From contig JAFBJZ010000454.1 in assembly GCA_016785225.1 (NCBI GenBank), positions 362,501 to 426,500 of the forward strand: a DNA stretch of 64,000 nt, in the 5' to 3' direction. Of the stretch, positions 1-12,294 are shown one piece after another. Numbering within the stretch: the stretch's first letter is position 1; the number at the start of each line of letters is the position of its first letter. The stretch comes from Psettodes erumei. Lineage: Eukaryota > Chordata > Actinopteri > Pleuronectiformes > Psettodidae. Below the pieces are notes generated by a model that was not told the DNA's origin, made no database searches, and was given only the letters and a program-made list of their open reading frames with translations. Made by a program: the position numbers and the translations under genes.

Positions 1-3
1 TAA

Positions 4-90
4 CTGTGTGTGTGTGTGTGTGTGTGAGCGTGTGTGTGAGCGTGTGTGTGAGCATGTGTGTGTCTGTGTGTGTGTGTGTGTGTTGCGGGT
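4..90 (+). repeat. (TG)n interrupted microsatellite
   Basis: Several (TG)n blocks broken by gagcg and gcatg units, running from the window edge. The repeat may continue beyond the left end. Confidence 0.9.
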
Positions 91-287
91 CACAACACTC
101 AGAGAGGTGTAACAGTGAAGAAGTGGAAACAGGGTCGGGGCGACACTTTTCAGGTCTCGTCCTTGGTTGTAGGTGAGTTTGGTTTATTCACCTCCACCGC
201 CCCCCCCCTCCACCCACCCTGGCAGTGTGATGGAAGAGCCCCGGCTTGAATTATTCCCATTTTCATTTTCCTGACATTGAGAGGCGT

Positions 288-578
288 CCCTGGCGGACCT
301 CCGGCCCGGGCCCGCGGGGCGAGGCAGCGGCGGCGGCGGCGGCGACAACGGGGACGACGGCGGCATCATCAATAACGTGGAGGATTATTCAAAGTCGGCG
401 CCGAGCGCGCCCCGAGCGGAACCGCCGTGTCTTTCTGAAAAAGATGTGCAGAGGAGGCAGGTGCTGCTGAGGATAAACACTCGTCATGATGAGCTTGTTT
501 TTCTTCTTCTTCTCTTAATTACACGCCGCGCTTATTTTTATTTTTTTTTAGCACGTTTAAAACCCTCCTCATCTAATT
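288..578 (+). other. GC-rich open frame at left edge, possible exon
   Basis: A CpG-rich island (about 285-470) with a (GGC)n run. One + frame stays open from after a TGA at 285-287 to a TAG at 579-581, reading a Gly run, GDNGDDGGIINNVEDYSKS, then PSAPRAEPPCLSEKDVQRRQ. It is preceded by a pyrimidine-rich stretch ending in ag (acceptor-like), and aggcag/gtgctg at about 460 is a weak donor. The protein is not recognised, and high GC content alone lengthens open frames. It may be a 5' exon or CpG-island promoter of a neighbouring gene, or nothing. Confidence 0.2.
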
Positions 579-1000
579 AGCCCCCCCCCCCAATTTAAAA
601 CTGCTGTTTTCAACACAGCGAGAGATTAACTTTTGGGAATATTTTGTCGTCTACAAAGAGCCGCGGGTCTGCGTCACTCTATTAATGAGCCCATTGTTCC
701 AATTGTGCGACTGGTGTGTTGTCAAAAAGTCAGCGAGTCCTCTGAGAAAAAAACTCGCGACACAATTTTCTCCCCGGGGGGAGTCGGCACGGGTGAGCGA
801 AACAATAACGCTTAAAAAGTTTCTCTTAAAAAGTTCATTAGATACAAAACGCACAAGGACGCACAAAAATGTTTTGGGCGCACAAAAGTATTAAAGAGAC
901 ACAAAAACACAGATTTTTGCTCATAAGAATGTAATGAATCCAAATTAATTTTTTTTATGCCTGTATATATAATTCATGGGTGAGGGTTGTCGGAGGCTCT

Positions 1001-1196
1001 CACTCACACACACACACACACACATATCTGCATTACACAGTGTTAGCGAGGTGTTTGTGCGCGCACGCAGACACACAAACACACACACACACACTTTCCT
1101 TAGCCTACGGGCAGGCTCACGTTTCTCGGGAGGAACGCCGCAACACAGGACTGGAGTCACGCGGTGCAACGAGCCTCAGAGCCACTCAACATACAA

Positions 1197-1249
<53 letters not shown>

Positions 1250-1360
1250 CAAAAATACCTCTCAGGAGTGTTATGGCAGCTCAGCAGGCTAAAGCAGATA
1301 GCAGGCACTCACAATGTCAGGGGATGATGGGATAAATACGGCTCACAACCTGTCTCGCAC

Positions 1361-1407
<47 letters not shown>

Positions 1408-1410
1408 TCA
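1001..1410 (+). repeat. Cluster of four (CA)n tracts
   Basis: (CA)n blocks at about 1001-1025, 1067-1095, 1199-1249 and 1361-1406, separated by unique sequence. The open frames read here as His-Thr repeats are artefacts of the repeats. Confidence 0.95.
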
Positions 1411-1727
1411 CTGTATCCTACCCAATAAACAGGAACTAGCCTGCCCCCTCTCACACATGAGCAGGCCCACAGATTAAAAAGCATATTCTCTGTTTTATTT
1501 CATTTTATTTTACTTCAGTTTATTTTATTTTATTTTCCAGCGAGCGTGACAGGCGAGCATATTCGCCCGTTGGCATCTCTTTGTGCGAACGCTCGTGCGG
1601 CCGCGTCGCCCGAGAGGAAGCGTCCGCGAGATAAAGAGTCTCCGCCTGTGACATCACGGACTCGCAGCTCGCTCGTCCCTTCGCCCCGTCCATGTTCTCG
1701 ACACGGGATCGCATCGCCGCCTCGATG

Positions 1728-1834
<107 letters not shown>

Positions 1835-3204
1835 CACGCCCCTGTATAGTTAATGGGGCTGTAACTGCCGGCTGACTGCTTTAACCAAGGCTTCCTCGCA
1901 GGACGCTGAGCATCAACACTCACACTTCCTGCAGAGTGATTGATTAAGTGTCGGGGGGGTTGGGGTGGGGTGGAGAGTGTGTGTGTGTGTGTGTGTGTCA
2001 GCGACTACACATCTTTATCCCCTCTATGTTGTTGTGTGTGTGTGTGTGTGTGTGTGTAAGAGCTGTGGGGGAGATTTGAGCCAATCATGGATTTTCTTTT
2101 CTCGTTAGATTCTTAGAGACGACATGAAAAAAAGAAAGGAAGGAATTCCCTCCTTTTTTTCCTTCGTTTTCATAAATCACAAATACACAATATTACGCAC
2201 AAAAGGAAACGTATTCACAATGAAATGTTTGGAACGTGAGAGGATTTTTAAAAATCTCAACTCATCTTCTTCCAGCCGGAAAACCTTCGTGTTTCCGTCC
2301 TGAATGAGCCGGTTTCTGTTTCCCCGGCTTCACGTTCTGGTCTCTGGGGTTCTGAAGGGTCCAAACGGTGCCGGGACAGACACGCTGCATTTTTAAAAAA
2401 TTTACAAATAAAGTTTGGTCCTTTCTCCACTCGTATCAGGAGACTGGACTGTTCCTGCAGCGCAGCCTGGACTGAATCTGACCCTGTAAACCCCTGGAGA
2501 ACGTTTCCAACATTATATTTCATTTTATTTTATTCCTTTTAACGTTCAAAATCTTCTCTGACGTCGTCGCTCCGCCCTCGCTGACCTCCAGCGACGTCGT
2601 ACTCGGCTCAGATTCGGCGCTTTCATCCCCGCCCCCCCGCCTCGCCATGCGTACATCTGATGAGACGCAAAGGAAAAAAAAAAAATCTTTTTAAAAAGTA
2701 AAGAGATCGCTCTTCCTCCTTTAAAGCCGACCGTAAAAATACCGTTTCTGACCCCGTGACTTCGCCAAGAGGCGTAATTTCAGCCGTTGGATGAGGGGAC
2801 ACTTATCCTGTCTGCTCAGTGGGGGGGGGGGTGAAAGATGTCCCGTATCTGACTGTCGCAGGGTTCTGCTGAGGAAGTCTCTTCAAACACTCAGAGTAAT
2901 TGAGGGGTTGCCAGAGGTCCCCTTTCAATGGGATCTTTATAGATGGCGATCATTGGCGGAGGACGGGAGTGACAGTAAATACGCTCCCGACACACCGGAA
3001 CGCCGGCGTCGAGCTCGGAGACGCACACTCCCCCACACGGCCCCCGTGTGTGTCCAGAGACGCTTCACAAAAAGGTCCCGACCCCGCAGCATTAGCTGCA
3101 TGCTAACGTTTTTTTTTTTTTGCAGCGTCCCTCGGCGAGGAGGGAGCGGGCCGCAAAACCCCTGAGCTGATGCTACTGTTTCTCAACACAACCATCCGTT
3201 ACAG

Positions 3205-3228
3205 TACACACACACACACACACACACA
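3205..3228 (+). repeat. (CA)n microsatellite
   Basis: About 12 perfect CA units, followed by gtgtgt, so the two can pair as a small hairpin. Confidence 0.9.
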
Positions 3229-3564
3229 GTGTGTATCCAGCACACAAATATATAAAAGGCGAATGAAGAAGATTAAACGCAGCGACCGATGCGACAACGC
3301 AAACCGCCAATAAACAGGGGCAGGAAACTGGAGGAGGCAGCGCACACCTCGCCGGGCGGCCGGGTCGGCCCCGCGCCCGTCCATCTTCTTTATTGTTTCA
3401 GCGCCGGTCCGAGCGCCGACAGAAACATAAGGTATTCTCCGTGTTCCTCTGCGGCGCCGCGGCCTCGTGAGCTGCACCGCTCCACTCCATCAAGGTAATG
3501 TGATTAGTTTACTGGACCTGGGACCCGGACAGGTTTCCTCCGGCTGCGAGCGCTCTGCGCCTGC

Positions 3565-3621
3565 ACGTGTGTGTGCATGTGTGTGTGTGCATGTGTGTGT
3601 GTCTATGTGTGTGTGTGTGCG
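3565..3621 (+). repeat. Imperfect (TG)n microsatellite
   Basis: TG-rich run interrupted by CA and CTA steps. A similar perfect tract occurs at 4078-4103. Confidence 0.85.
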
Positions 3622-5699
3622 CCGCCCCCCCCACTCCCGCCCGCCGCGTGGGCATTGTGATGTATGACGAAAATGAACAAATCAATACAAAGGGCCTGTC
3701 ATGGCAGCTACATCCCATTTTACCCCGGCATGTCTGCGCTGTCACTCAGCGGGCGGAGAGAGAGAGAGAGGGAGAGGGAGGGAGGAAATGATGATGAGGC
3801 GATGGGGAGGTTGGAGAGGAGCTGGGGGGGGGGTAAGGAAACAAATGAAGAGCTGATGGGCTGACGGAGATCAATATGTGCAGGATATGCAGGACGGGAT
3901 TAGGCTAAGAAAGTGAAATGGATGATGAAGACACGCCGAGCGACTCGGGGTGTTTCCTCCAGCCGCCGCATCAATCACGCTCGCTGCTTCGTCTGGAAAG
4001 GTCACGCGCCGCAGTCGGACACCCCCAGTAATTCAGTCACGTTCGCGCATCCACCTGACCTCCCCCCCCACCCGAGGGGTGTGTGTGTGTGTGTGTGTGT
4101 GTGGGGAACCCTTATCACACGGATTAGAAGTGTCTTAATGTGTAATTTCAGCACCAGTGTGTTGCTTTTAATGGTCCCAGTCTGCCTTTTTTTTTTATGT
4201 AGGTATGAAATGAAGTTATCTAGAGGGAAATAACTGAGTGGAAACATGAACTCGCTGCGCGTGTGCGTCAGTAATGTGGGCCGTTGGCGGCGCTCGCTCC
4301 CTGACCACTCGACCGTCACGGCTGACGGGCCAACAAATGACTTTTTTGGTATTTTCCCTCAGTTTCCAACTTTAAAGATCTCGGGGCGAGCGGCGAACGT
4401 GTGGCAGCGTTACTTTGTCAGATCTGATCAGCGAGGGCTGCGATTAACTCCGCTCCTCTGCTGACTCTTTAACGTGGCGGCCGCACGGATAAAACACGCC
4501 ACTTCCTCTGCACTGATGTAGAGGCCATTTGTCTTTTCACCTGAGACAGAACAAGATCAATTTTCAAAGCCAGGATCAAACCCTAAACCCAAGAAAAACA
4601 CTTTAGTAAATATAAATTCTTGGAAAGCAAAATGTTTCCACCGAAAACGAATTTGACAAAAAACATTCAGAAGAATTTAAACCCAGGAAGTGGCAAGTGT
4701 TCGCCGTATCGTCATATCCCGACATTCCTCGGCGAAGCAGCTGGCGCTCCACGTTTTCCCGGCGTAACGAAAACATCATCAACGCCCCATTAGCGTGTGA
4801 TGTAACCCCGCCCCCTCCCCGCCCAACTCGTAAGACAGGAAGTGAGGCGCAAAATGTGTCACAGCGTCATTTTGAGCAGGGAAGAACCTCCAGAGATGTG
4901 CGATGTGAGCGCACACGTGTATCCTCGTGGTGTTTCAGCTTGTGTGTGTGCGTTTCCTTGTTGTGTTGTGTATCATGCTTGTTGCACCTGCAGTGTTACA
5001 GGTGACTGTCCTTCACTCACTGCCCCTCCCACACCTCACCTGATTATTCATCGTTTCCGTAATTGGTCGATTAACCTCCTTTTCTATTCTGTTGACAGGG
5101 AACAGGGCGTTAGCGTTAGCATCATTAGATCGCGCACATTTGTTAATTAGCATCCGTCGTGTCACAGTCATCAGCTGTTTGGTAACCAGGTAACGACTAA
5201 TGACAAACCACCACGTTCATGCGGCGCTACGGTGCCATTACGTGACAAGTGCAGAGCGGTGAGAACAGAAAGAAGTGATTATATTTCAGATGGCGCTGTT
5301 TTACACGGCCGCATCAAAAACACAAGTCGGAGGCTGCAGGTTCATCAACATGTGACATGAGGAGAGAAGAACAAGAAGAAGATGAAGCGTTTTGTGTTTT
5401 GCTCACACCGGTCACATGTGGAAATGATGCAGGAACCCAAATATATATATATATATAGTTGCTCGTCTGCAGGAGGCAGGACACAACTGCTTCCCCCAAC
5501 TTTAATTTGACGCATGCAGACTTTTTTTTTTGTTGTTTTTTTTTTCTAAGTGCAATTACGCGCACCTCATGCGGCAGGAGCCGTGATTAAATTCTGAGAA
5601 AGCGGCGGCGTGGCTGTTTCCGGAAAAAGCGCATAAACCTCAGTACTTTTTGAGCACAGAGGCTCTAAATGTACACAGGACAATTCATCAGCAGTACAA

Positions 5700-5856
5700 C
5701 AGCACAGAGAGTGACTTTATGGAGATGTATTAGAGTTCTCCTCCACTTCCCCTGGTTAAGTTTCACCTCCAAACATCCTTTTTTTAGTCATGGGGTGCCT
5801 CAGGGATCGGTACTGGGATCTATATTACATACCATTTACATGCTACATTAAGTCAC
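5700..5856 (+). mobile_element. L2-like LINE fragment (reverse transcriptase core)
   Basis: The + strand translates to GVPQGSVLGSILHTIYMLH (about 5790-5848), the reverse-transcriptase block that in L2/CR1-type fish LINEs reads GVPQGSVLGPLLF.IYMLPL. The preceding LLHFPWLSFTS resembles the region just N-terminal to it. Only about 50 residues remain and no flanking ORF continues, so this is a dead fragment. Confidence 0.8.
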
Positions 5857-6298
5857 GTAATTTCCAATTATATTTTCCTTGTTTTATCTGACTGCTCAAC
5901 GACTGCTGTTTATTCCTGCGCCTTCACACTTTTTTTTTTACATCACTGATTCCCTGACCCCATATTAACATGAGTACTTTTACAGATAAATTCAATTAGT
6001 ATATATGGTCATTTATATTAATAATATATATTTGTAATTTAAGAGAGAAAAGTTAATTTTTTTGTTTTATTCCCTGCACAGCTCTTCAGGATAATTTAAA
6101 GTGGTAGTGCACCCAAATCACCAAAACATAATTATTATTATGCAACCACGTTAAGTGCTTTAATCAGACTGTTAATTTAATCACAGTGTTGCAATATGGT
6201 CCGCCTGGGTCAGAATCAGAGGCTGCATTAGTATTAAAAAAACAAGAAGACAAACATATTCAAATGTCAGGAAAGGTAATGAATTATGTAAACCACTG

Positions 6299-6323
6299 AC
6301 ACACACACACACACACACACACA
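6299..6323 (+). repeat. (CA)n microsatellite
   Basis: About 12 CA units. A short (TA)8 tract lies upstream at 5441-5457. Confidence 0.9.
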
Positions 6324-9300
6324 AATCCCGTGGAACTGGAATAAAGTGGAATGAATCCGTTGTTTGACAGAATGATCACAGCTGCAGGGGGGAAGGTAAC
6401 AGATGAGCTGAGAAGTAATTAATTTCTCACTTTTTTGTCCCTCCTCCTTCTCCATCTTTCCTCAGGTAGCCCCCCCCCCACCCCCTCAATTCATTACCTC
6501 CAGCCGGTCACATTCTCTCGTTCCACCGGCCCCTCTCGCCCAAAGGCCCCTTCCTGCACCGCTCAACTCGGAGCCCATAACTGCCTTAATTGAAACCGCC
6601 GTTGCCTTAATTGCTTTAATTAATCACCTCTTCTGTGGTAAAGCCTTTGTGGGGACTTCGTGATGGGGCGGCCACGTCGGAGCGGGACGGGAAATATCTT
6701 TACTTTAGCGAGATGGACGCACGGGTTGGAGGACAGAGCAGCGCGCGCTCGAACCGGGATCATCTGTGCACGGGGATGCGTTTGATTTACTGACCAGAGC
6801 GTGTTGAAAACACATTTCTTTGCACGCGTTGAACCGGATGCTATGGTTAAGTTAAGACGACAAAAACAAGTGAAATATTTGGATGTTAAACGTCATGACA
6901 AGCAGCGTAGCTTCCCACACGAGTAAAGATGACGAAACGAATGAACGAATCGACACCAGCGGGTGGAGGAATATTTCCACCCTCCGCCCCCCCACCCCCC
7001 GCGCAGCAACGCTTACAGTTGTTAACCAAGTTGTTTTCGACCTCCTTCGTTAATCATTGGTTATTTTGTCTCCGCTCTGTAGGCGATGCGCCTCCTGTAT
7101 GCATGATCCCTGACCACACGTGGACAAACACCTACCCACTGAATATTGATCCATCTCTGAAACATCAACACAAACACACTGAGCTGTTCTTAGCTTATTC
7201 CTTTGTACTGAAGAAAGTGAAGATTATCATGAGTCACTGTGGGAAAGTTTTTTTTTTTTGTTATTATTGTCGAGTACTCTGCGACAGTATTTATGTAGAC
7301 ACGTCGTAGGAGTATAAGATTAGAGGTGAAGCCACCTTGACATCCCTGTTAGCCTTGCAGTTAATTGCATTGGCCCCTTTTCTCACTTGCAGCGACACCT
7401 TTGCAAACTCCTGATCGATTCCTTCGTTTTGATGTCTCCTGCTATTTGGTCCGCCCGCTGTCCTTCTACGCCGACGACGCTTATGTGTCTGCACCACTGA
7501 AACAATCCTCACACAAGGGACAGCTCAAGGTTTTAAAGAGAGCGAAGCTGAACGACCGGTTACCGATGTGATCCGGATATCATCTTTACTACAGCTTCTC
7601 CTGAAGTGGACTTTCTCTTTCTCTCTCAAGAAAAGAGAACAGAAACAGCAACGGGCTGCAAATACATAACGGAGATGTTAGCGAACTGAAAGCGTTTACA
7701 AACACGGCGGTTGTAACCAAGATATGTGTACATATGCTTATTTGTCTTAAATTAAAAAGCCAGCGGGCGCGGACAGCGGGCTGCCAGACAGATCAACGCC
7801 GCAGTGAGACCAGACATCGGCAGAGGCTTCGAGTTTGGCCTCAGGCAAGGGATAAAAAAGGGTCTGGCTGAAGTCGGCCCTGCAGGATCCCAAACAAATA
7901 TGGCAGGGGGAGGCTATATTTCACTCTAATGTGGGAGCCAGCGAGTGAAAATAGCAGTGGGCTTAACCGTACATGCTCAATTCGCCCACCGACTCCGCCC
8001 TCCTGTCTTGGTCTCAAACAGTCGACATCAGAAAACTTAAATAACATCAACACTCTTGTCTTTTGTTGGTGTTGTTGCGTGGCTACGTGGGGTAGGCCGC
8101 GGCTCGAGAAGCTCGCCGAACAAAAGACACTAAACAGCGGTGAACTCCAGAAATAAGAAGCTGTTGTCTCCTCTTGTGGGAGAAAATGACTGTCAGTCAT
8201 CATGACGGTTATTATCTTTGAGATAATGACTGTCACAGACGGAAGAGGGGATCGCTGCACGGTGCGTGGTCCACCGCTCGCTTCTTTCTTCAAAGCTACT
8301 TAGAGGCAAAAACCAAAGAAACCAAATTGTTTCAAACTTTTAGGCTCTGATGAAACCTTAATTACAGTTGACGGGAGAGAAAAAAGTGCGACGTTATTGT
8401 GTTATTTAAGCACCATTTAAGCTAGCAGGTCGATTGGAGCTGGTGGCTAATTTAGAGACACAATGCTGCAAAATGAAGTTAGCGTCATAATGATGGTAGG
8501 GGGGTGACTTTAAACCTTGAACGCTGCGTGCACAAACACCACAGAGTAACCTGCAGAACCAAGACAGACCATTAAACTCAGATGAAAAGTACATTTGCGG
8601 ATAATTGCCGAAACAGACAAAACAGTTTTGCAAAGTGAAGCGGCTGCAAATGAAGCAGGTAAATCACCGCTAAAGGTCGTTCGGCCCCGTCAGTAACGCC
8701 TCGCCTGAAGTTTTGCTCGCGATGACGACAACAACTCACAGGAGGATTAAGGAGCAGGACGGATGAAGCTATAATTCACCACATAAACATCGTTTATGGG
8801 AAACAAATTTTAAAAAAAGTCACCGCCGCTCCTCGGCAGCGTCACCCATCTCTTTCGTAACGTCCTGGTTTCGTCTGCTTGACTATTTAACAGGCAGCTG
8901 CAGGTGTGGGGGTGCGGGTGAGGGGGGGGGGGTTCCCTCGGCGTAAAGGGCAGGATGGGTCCACAGCGGGGAGGCGAGATAAACGACGTGCGTATTTCAC
9001 CGTTTTCAAGCGCCACGTCAAGATAGGCGCCATCCATCACGCCGCCACAATGACACTTTAAATTGGTTACGTCAAATTAACCTGATGTATCATGGCGCCA
9101 CGCTGGGCGGTTCAAATTGGTTTTGTGGGGCCTTTTATGAGCGATGGGTGGGCATTCATCAAAAGTGGCTTTTACTTGTCCACCGGGCAGGTTCTGGTGC
9201 ACGTCCTCCCTTTTCCCCGAGACCAGCGGGGATCTGCAGATATCTGTTGGACCAGCAGGACCACATCCTGCGGCGTGATACCGACGCCTGCGGGGTTCAG

Positions 9301-10034
9301 TCTCACATTTAAATACATGTTCCAAACCTTTAAAAGCCTTTGCTTCATAGATGTGTGACACCTTACTCTGAAAGCCCTTTTTCAAATTAAAAGTCAAAGT
9401 AAACAAACAAACAAACGTATATTTATTTTAACTTTGAAGTATCTGACCACCTTTTTAAAAACGGGGAAGTTAACTGACTGTGTACATGCTGTGTTTAGCC
9501 TGAGTGGAAGCCGGTTGCTAAGCAAACTGACCTTTTTTCGTCTGCACAGACTCGCAGTCCTCAGGTCGACTTTATTTTCTCTCCCATTTCTTTGCCACCA
9601 GCCTCTGTTAATTTGAGTTTGGCTTTGGGGCACAGATCAATAAACCCGCCCCCCTCCCATGTGGAACCAGGGTGCAGGGGTTCAGTCGCACAAATGTATG
9701 TTTTGAACATATTCATCAAGCAGCATGAGGCGGGGGGGGGGTGAAGAACGACGCTGCTCAGTCCAACCCCGACCTGCAGGTCCACGAGGCGTGCGGCGGT
9801 TTAACGCATTTAAACGTTGCTCCACGCCGTCTTCTTGTGTGGGACGGGACCGCTCGGCTGCGGCGAGCTGTCGGACCGTGTTAAACAGCGGTCCGTTTGG
9901 TCAGACCGGACAACACCATGTCGGCATCTGCTTTTCCACCCCCTCCCTTATTTGTCCACAGGGCTGAGAGTTTATTTATTCTTTCGCTGAAGGGCGCTGG
10001 TGCCTCTAATGCAACAAGCTTCAGGCCGAATAAA

Positions 10035-10165
10035 CAGTTTTTCTTTGCCACCGTCGCCGAGCGCTGGCTCATGGTGGGGCTCTCTGTAAATCATATTATA
10101 AGAAAAGTGCCCTGGGATAAGTTTGGTTCTGATTTGGCGCTACATGAATAAAACTGATGCGACTT
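10035..10165 (+). mobile_element. L2-type LINE/SINE 3' tail
   Basis: The segment from ttgccaccgtcgcc through gctcatggtgggg, ctctgtaaat, aaaagtgccctgggataag and gatttggcgctacatgaata to aaactgat matches the 3' end shared by many fish L2-type LINEs and their SINE partners (tggcgctatataaataaaattga type). No coding part of the element is attached, as in typical 5'-truncated copies. Recognised from memory of the family, not by search. Confidence 0.8.
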
Positions 10166-12008
10166 GACACAACAACAACAATAATTTCCACAAAATAACC
10201 ATGTAAAATAATAAGGTTTTTTTTTAAAGAGGCTGGTTGACAGGAAAGTGACTGCATCCATTCAGTCCCAGTGTGTAGCAGCTGATAATGACTTTATAAT
10301 AATAATAATAAAAAAAGAAAATATTGGCAAATGTTGCTACTGCAGATATATTCACGCTTACAGCTACTGTCCAATGTCCTGGTGATAAACAGGCCCCGTG
10401 GTGGAAGAAAAAAAGAAATGAAACAACACATAAGGGTGTCCAACCTCATCAGTCTTCAGGACATCATCACCATTTTGTCCACAATGACCTCAGCTGTCTC
10501 GGTTCTTCTCCGTTTTCACCCAATTTTTCTTTCACATCTTTGCACACAGTCTTTCTCATATGAATTCGATGGAGAGAACAGAAATGATGCTTTCGTGCTG
10601 CGATCACCATCAAGGTCAAAAGATTTTTACTTTCATCATTATTTCTTCTTCAGGTGAGACTCGCTGTCCTCTAAAGGTCTGAGACGGACCCTCCTCCACT
10701 GTGAAGATGGTTCCTCAGTCTCTGGTTATTATTGATATTCTCTTTGTTAATGCCAATGGTCTTAAAGTCGCTAAATGTGAACGTGTTACAAAAATAAAAT
10801 AAAAAAAGAACACAAAGCTTGTTAACCTTCTTGATTTAGCAGGGATGGCTTCAGACGAGCGCGCTCCGTCCCCGGGAGAAATTAACCCAAACTCAGCAGA
10901 ATACACAAACTAAACAATTGTCTTTTTTTTTTTTTGTTGTTGGGCTGTTTTCGTTTTGCATTGTGAACTTGTTTGTTGGCTCCCTGAAGGAAAAAAAAAA
11001 CAAAACAAAACAGAGGCTGCATTGTCAAATCAGACAAGTCTTCAGTCAACAAGAATGGAGGAAACTTTTGTTATCTCCACTCGCACTGCGTTGTTTTTAA
11101 TTACAGGCACTGGGGACCCTTTTGCCCACTGGACAGGTGACGAAGGATATCGTCCACCTCTTTTAATGAGCGATATCATAACACGGCCGCAGTATGTTTG
11201 CAGGTTTTAACCTTGCCATCGGGCCAGATTGAAACAGCGACGTCAATATCTCCTTCGGCCGAGACAGCCGGTGTTATTATCGTTGTGTGGACGGGGATAT
11301 GGAGAGTCACGCCGCTCCAGCCTCGGCTCATCTCGCCAATATCTGCCGGCGGTGTGAGGATTTTCTCAGGCGCTAACTGGCTCCGGAGTCCGGTGCAGGG
11401 GTAATTAAGCTGGAAGACCAAACCTGTGTCTTCACCCCGTGAGAAGTTACACGTCGGACAGTCTAACGCAGACAGAGAAGGGCGAAACTTGTTTGCATCA
11501 CGTTTGTTCATCCACGTGAGGAGGATTTCTCGGCCTTTCAAGCAAGAAAGAATCTGTCTCGGATGTTGCTACACAGGCCGCGTGAATGACTAAATGATTA
11601 TGTCCATAATACAAAATACTTTCAAAAATATTTGTTAGCATTTTGCTCCTTTTCAATTTCGCTCGGTAAGGCGCGCGGTCACGTGTCTGTGTATCCGTAT
11701 CTCTCACGCTAAAGTGTTTCGTTTCCCCGCCTGACGCCCGGCAAGCTTCGGGAAGCGTGACGAATCCCCAGATGAACTTTCCGGCGCAGAGTCGCTCATT
11801 AACGCGGGATTTAAACGAGGAAGAGATAAGACTCCATCCGTCGTGCAGGAGAGAAAGGAAGAGGGACGAAGACAGAACAAGGCTAACCACACGGCCCTGA
11901 GTTAGCCACATGCTAATGCAACATAATGGACAACACCGGCTATGTCCTTTAATACGCACACTCCCTTTGTTTGGGTGGCTTCCTGTGTCCAAGGCCTGAG
12001 GAGTGGTG

Positions 12009-12009
<1 letters not shown>

Positions 12010-12064
<55 letters not shown>

Positions 12065-12074
12065 GTGTGTGTGT
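12010..12074 (+). repeat. (TG)n microsatellite
   Basis: About 32 TG units with one TGCG interruption at 12060. Confidence 0.95.
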
Positions 12075-12231
12075 TGTTGAGTGATAATCCACTCCATGTT
12101 AGCTGACCTTTCTCTCTCTCTGCGGGTGACGCGCAGTCTGTCAGGAGGAATCTCAGTCCGTTTCCAGTCAAAAGGCTCCGTGTTAGGAAGACATTACTCT
12201 CCGGAAAAAACCCCGGGTGGCCCGCCTGCAT

Positions 12232-12252
12232 GCGCGTGTGTGTGTGTGTGTG

Positions 12253-12293
<41 letters not shown>
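12232..12293 (+). repeat. (TG)n-(CG)n-(CA)n composite
   Basis: TG tract, then acgcgcgcgc, then CA tract. The TG and CA arms are complementary, and the whole is one alternating purine-pyrimidine run: prone to both Z-DNA and hairpin formation. Confidence 0.9.
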
Positions 12294-12294
<1 letters not shown>

